Assembly: GCA_964655775.1 (NCBI GenBank)
Contig: CAZZNQ010000104.1
Location: 1-13,374 of the forward strand
Reading direction: 5' to 3'
DNA length: 13,374 nucleotides
From: CAZZNQ01 sp964655775
GTDB taxonomy: Bacteria > Planctomycetota > Brocadiia > SM23-32
Under the pieces are notes generated by a model. That model was given only the letters and a program-made list of their open reading frames with translations. It ran no database searches and was not told the DNA's origin. How positions within the stretch are numbered: the first letter of the stretch is position 1; each line of letters starts with the position of its first letter. Shown piece after piece: positions 13,371 to 13,374 of this stretch. The translations under genes and the position numbers were made by a program.

Positions 13371-13374
13371 CCGT

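Larger units (their letters stand above)
12684..13374. other. Gene-poor repeat-rich region downstream of lnt
   Basis: No convincing gene occurs here. The region holds repeat C (12719-12745), then about 270 bases without recognised content, repeat A (13018-13214), a 100-base spacer with a CCCC-TTC-GGGG hairpin near 13270, and repeat B (13318-13370). Every unit is inverted relative to its left-end copy. A small GTGTT-TC-AACAC hairpin (12707-12718) abuts repeat C and could mark the end of the lnt transcript, although no T-run follows. A long minus-strand open frame crosses this region into lnt, but it runs antisense to real coding sequence. Confidence 0.65.

Overview
This GC-rich bacterial window reads like a piece of a planctomycete or other PVC-group chromosome. 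Three things point that way. The envelope genes (an LptF/LptG-type permease and apolipoprotein N-acyltransferase) imply an outer membrane. A secreted squalene-cyclase-like repeat protein is paired with a YdjY-domain protein. The long gene-poor ends are packed with GC-rich dispersed repeats of the kind I associate with such genomes. This assignment is an inference from style, not from a marker gene. No rRNA, tRNA, CRISPR array, transposase or phage gene is visible.

Layout. Positions 1-730 hold no convincing gene. They contain a mosaic of repeats: unit A (59-256), an AA-loop palindrome (288-303), palindromic unit B (310-363), a triple decamer (442-471) and unit C (542-568). Next come argH (731-2113, +) and a membrane-anchored TPR protein (2261-3076, +) with its own good promoter. 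trpD (3086-4102, -) converges on the TPR gene and is transcribed from a near-consensus promoter at 4162-4190. A PHP-domain phosphoesterase (4307-4963, +) is divergent from trpD. A secreted pair follows on the minus strand: YdjY-domain protein (6180-6968), then prenyltransferase/squalene-cyclase repeat protein (4979-6151). Further along the minus strand lie a 56-residue 2[4Fe-4S] ferredoxin (7112-7282), rnfB (7412-8275) and a metallophosphoesterase (8329-9087). On the plus strand an LptF/LptG-family permease with a large coiled-coil insertion (9302-10924) is followed by lnt (10992-12683). The last 690 bases carry units C, A and B again, each inverted relative to the left end.

How the genes fit together. 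argH and trpD are single genes of arginine and tryptophan synthesis, separated from their usual partners. The permease and lnt form an outer-membrane biogenesis pair (LPS export and lipoprotein maturation). RnfB and the small ferredoxin are iron-sulfur electron carriers standing apart from the other rnf genes. The two secreted proteins look like one short operon of unknown function. Consensus-like promoters (TTGAC/TTGAA boxes with 17-base spacers) can be seen before the TPR gene, trpD and the metallophosphoesterase.

The least explained structures are the shared repeat modules at both ends and the roughly 165-residue coiled-coil insertion in the LptF/LptG permease. I did not find a defence system or other recognisable new multi-gene system.
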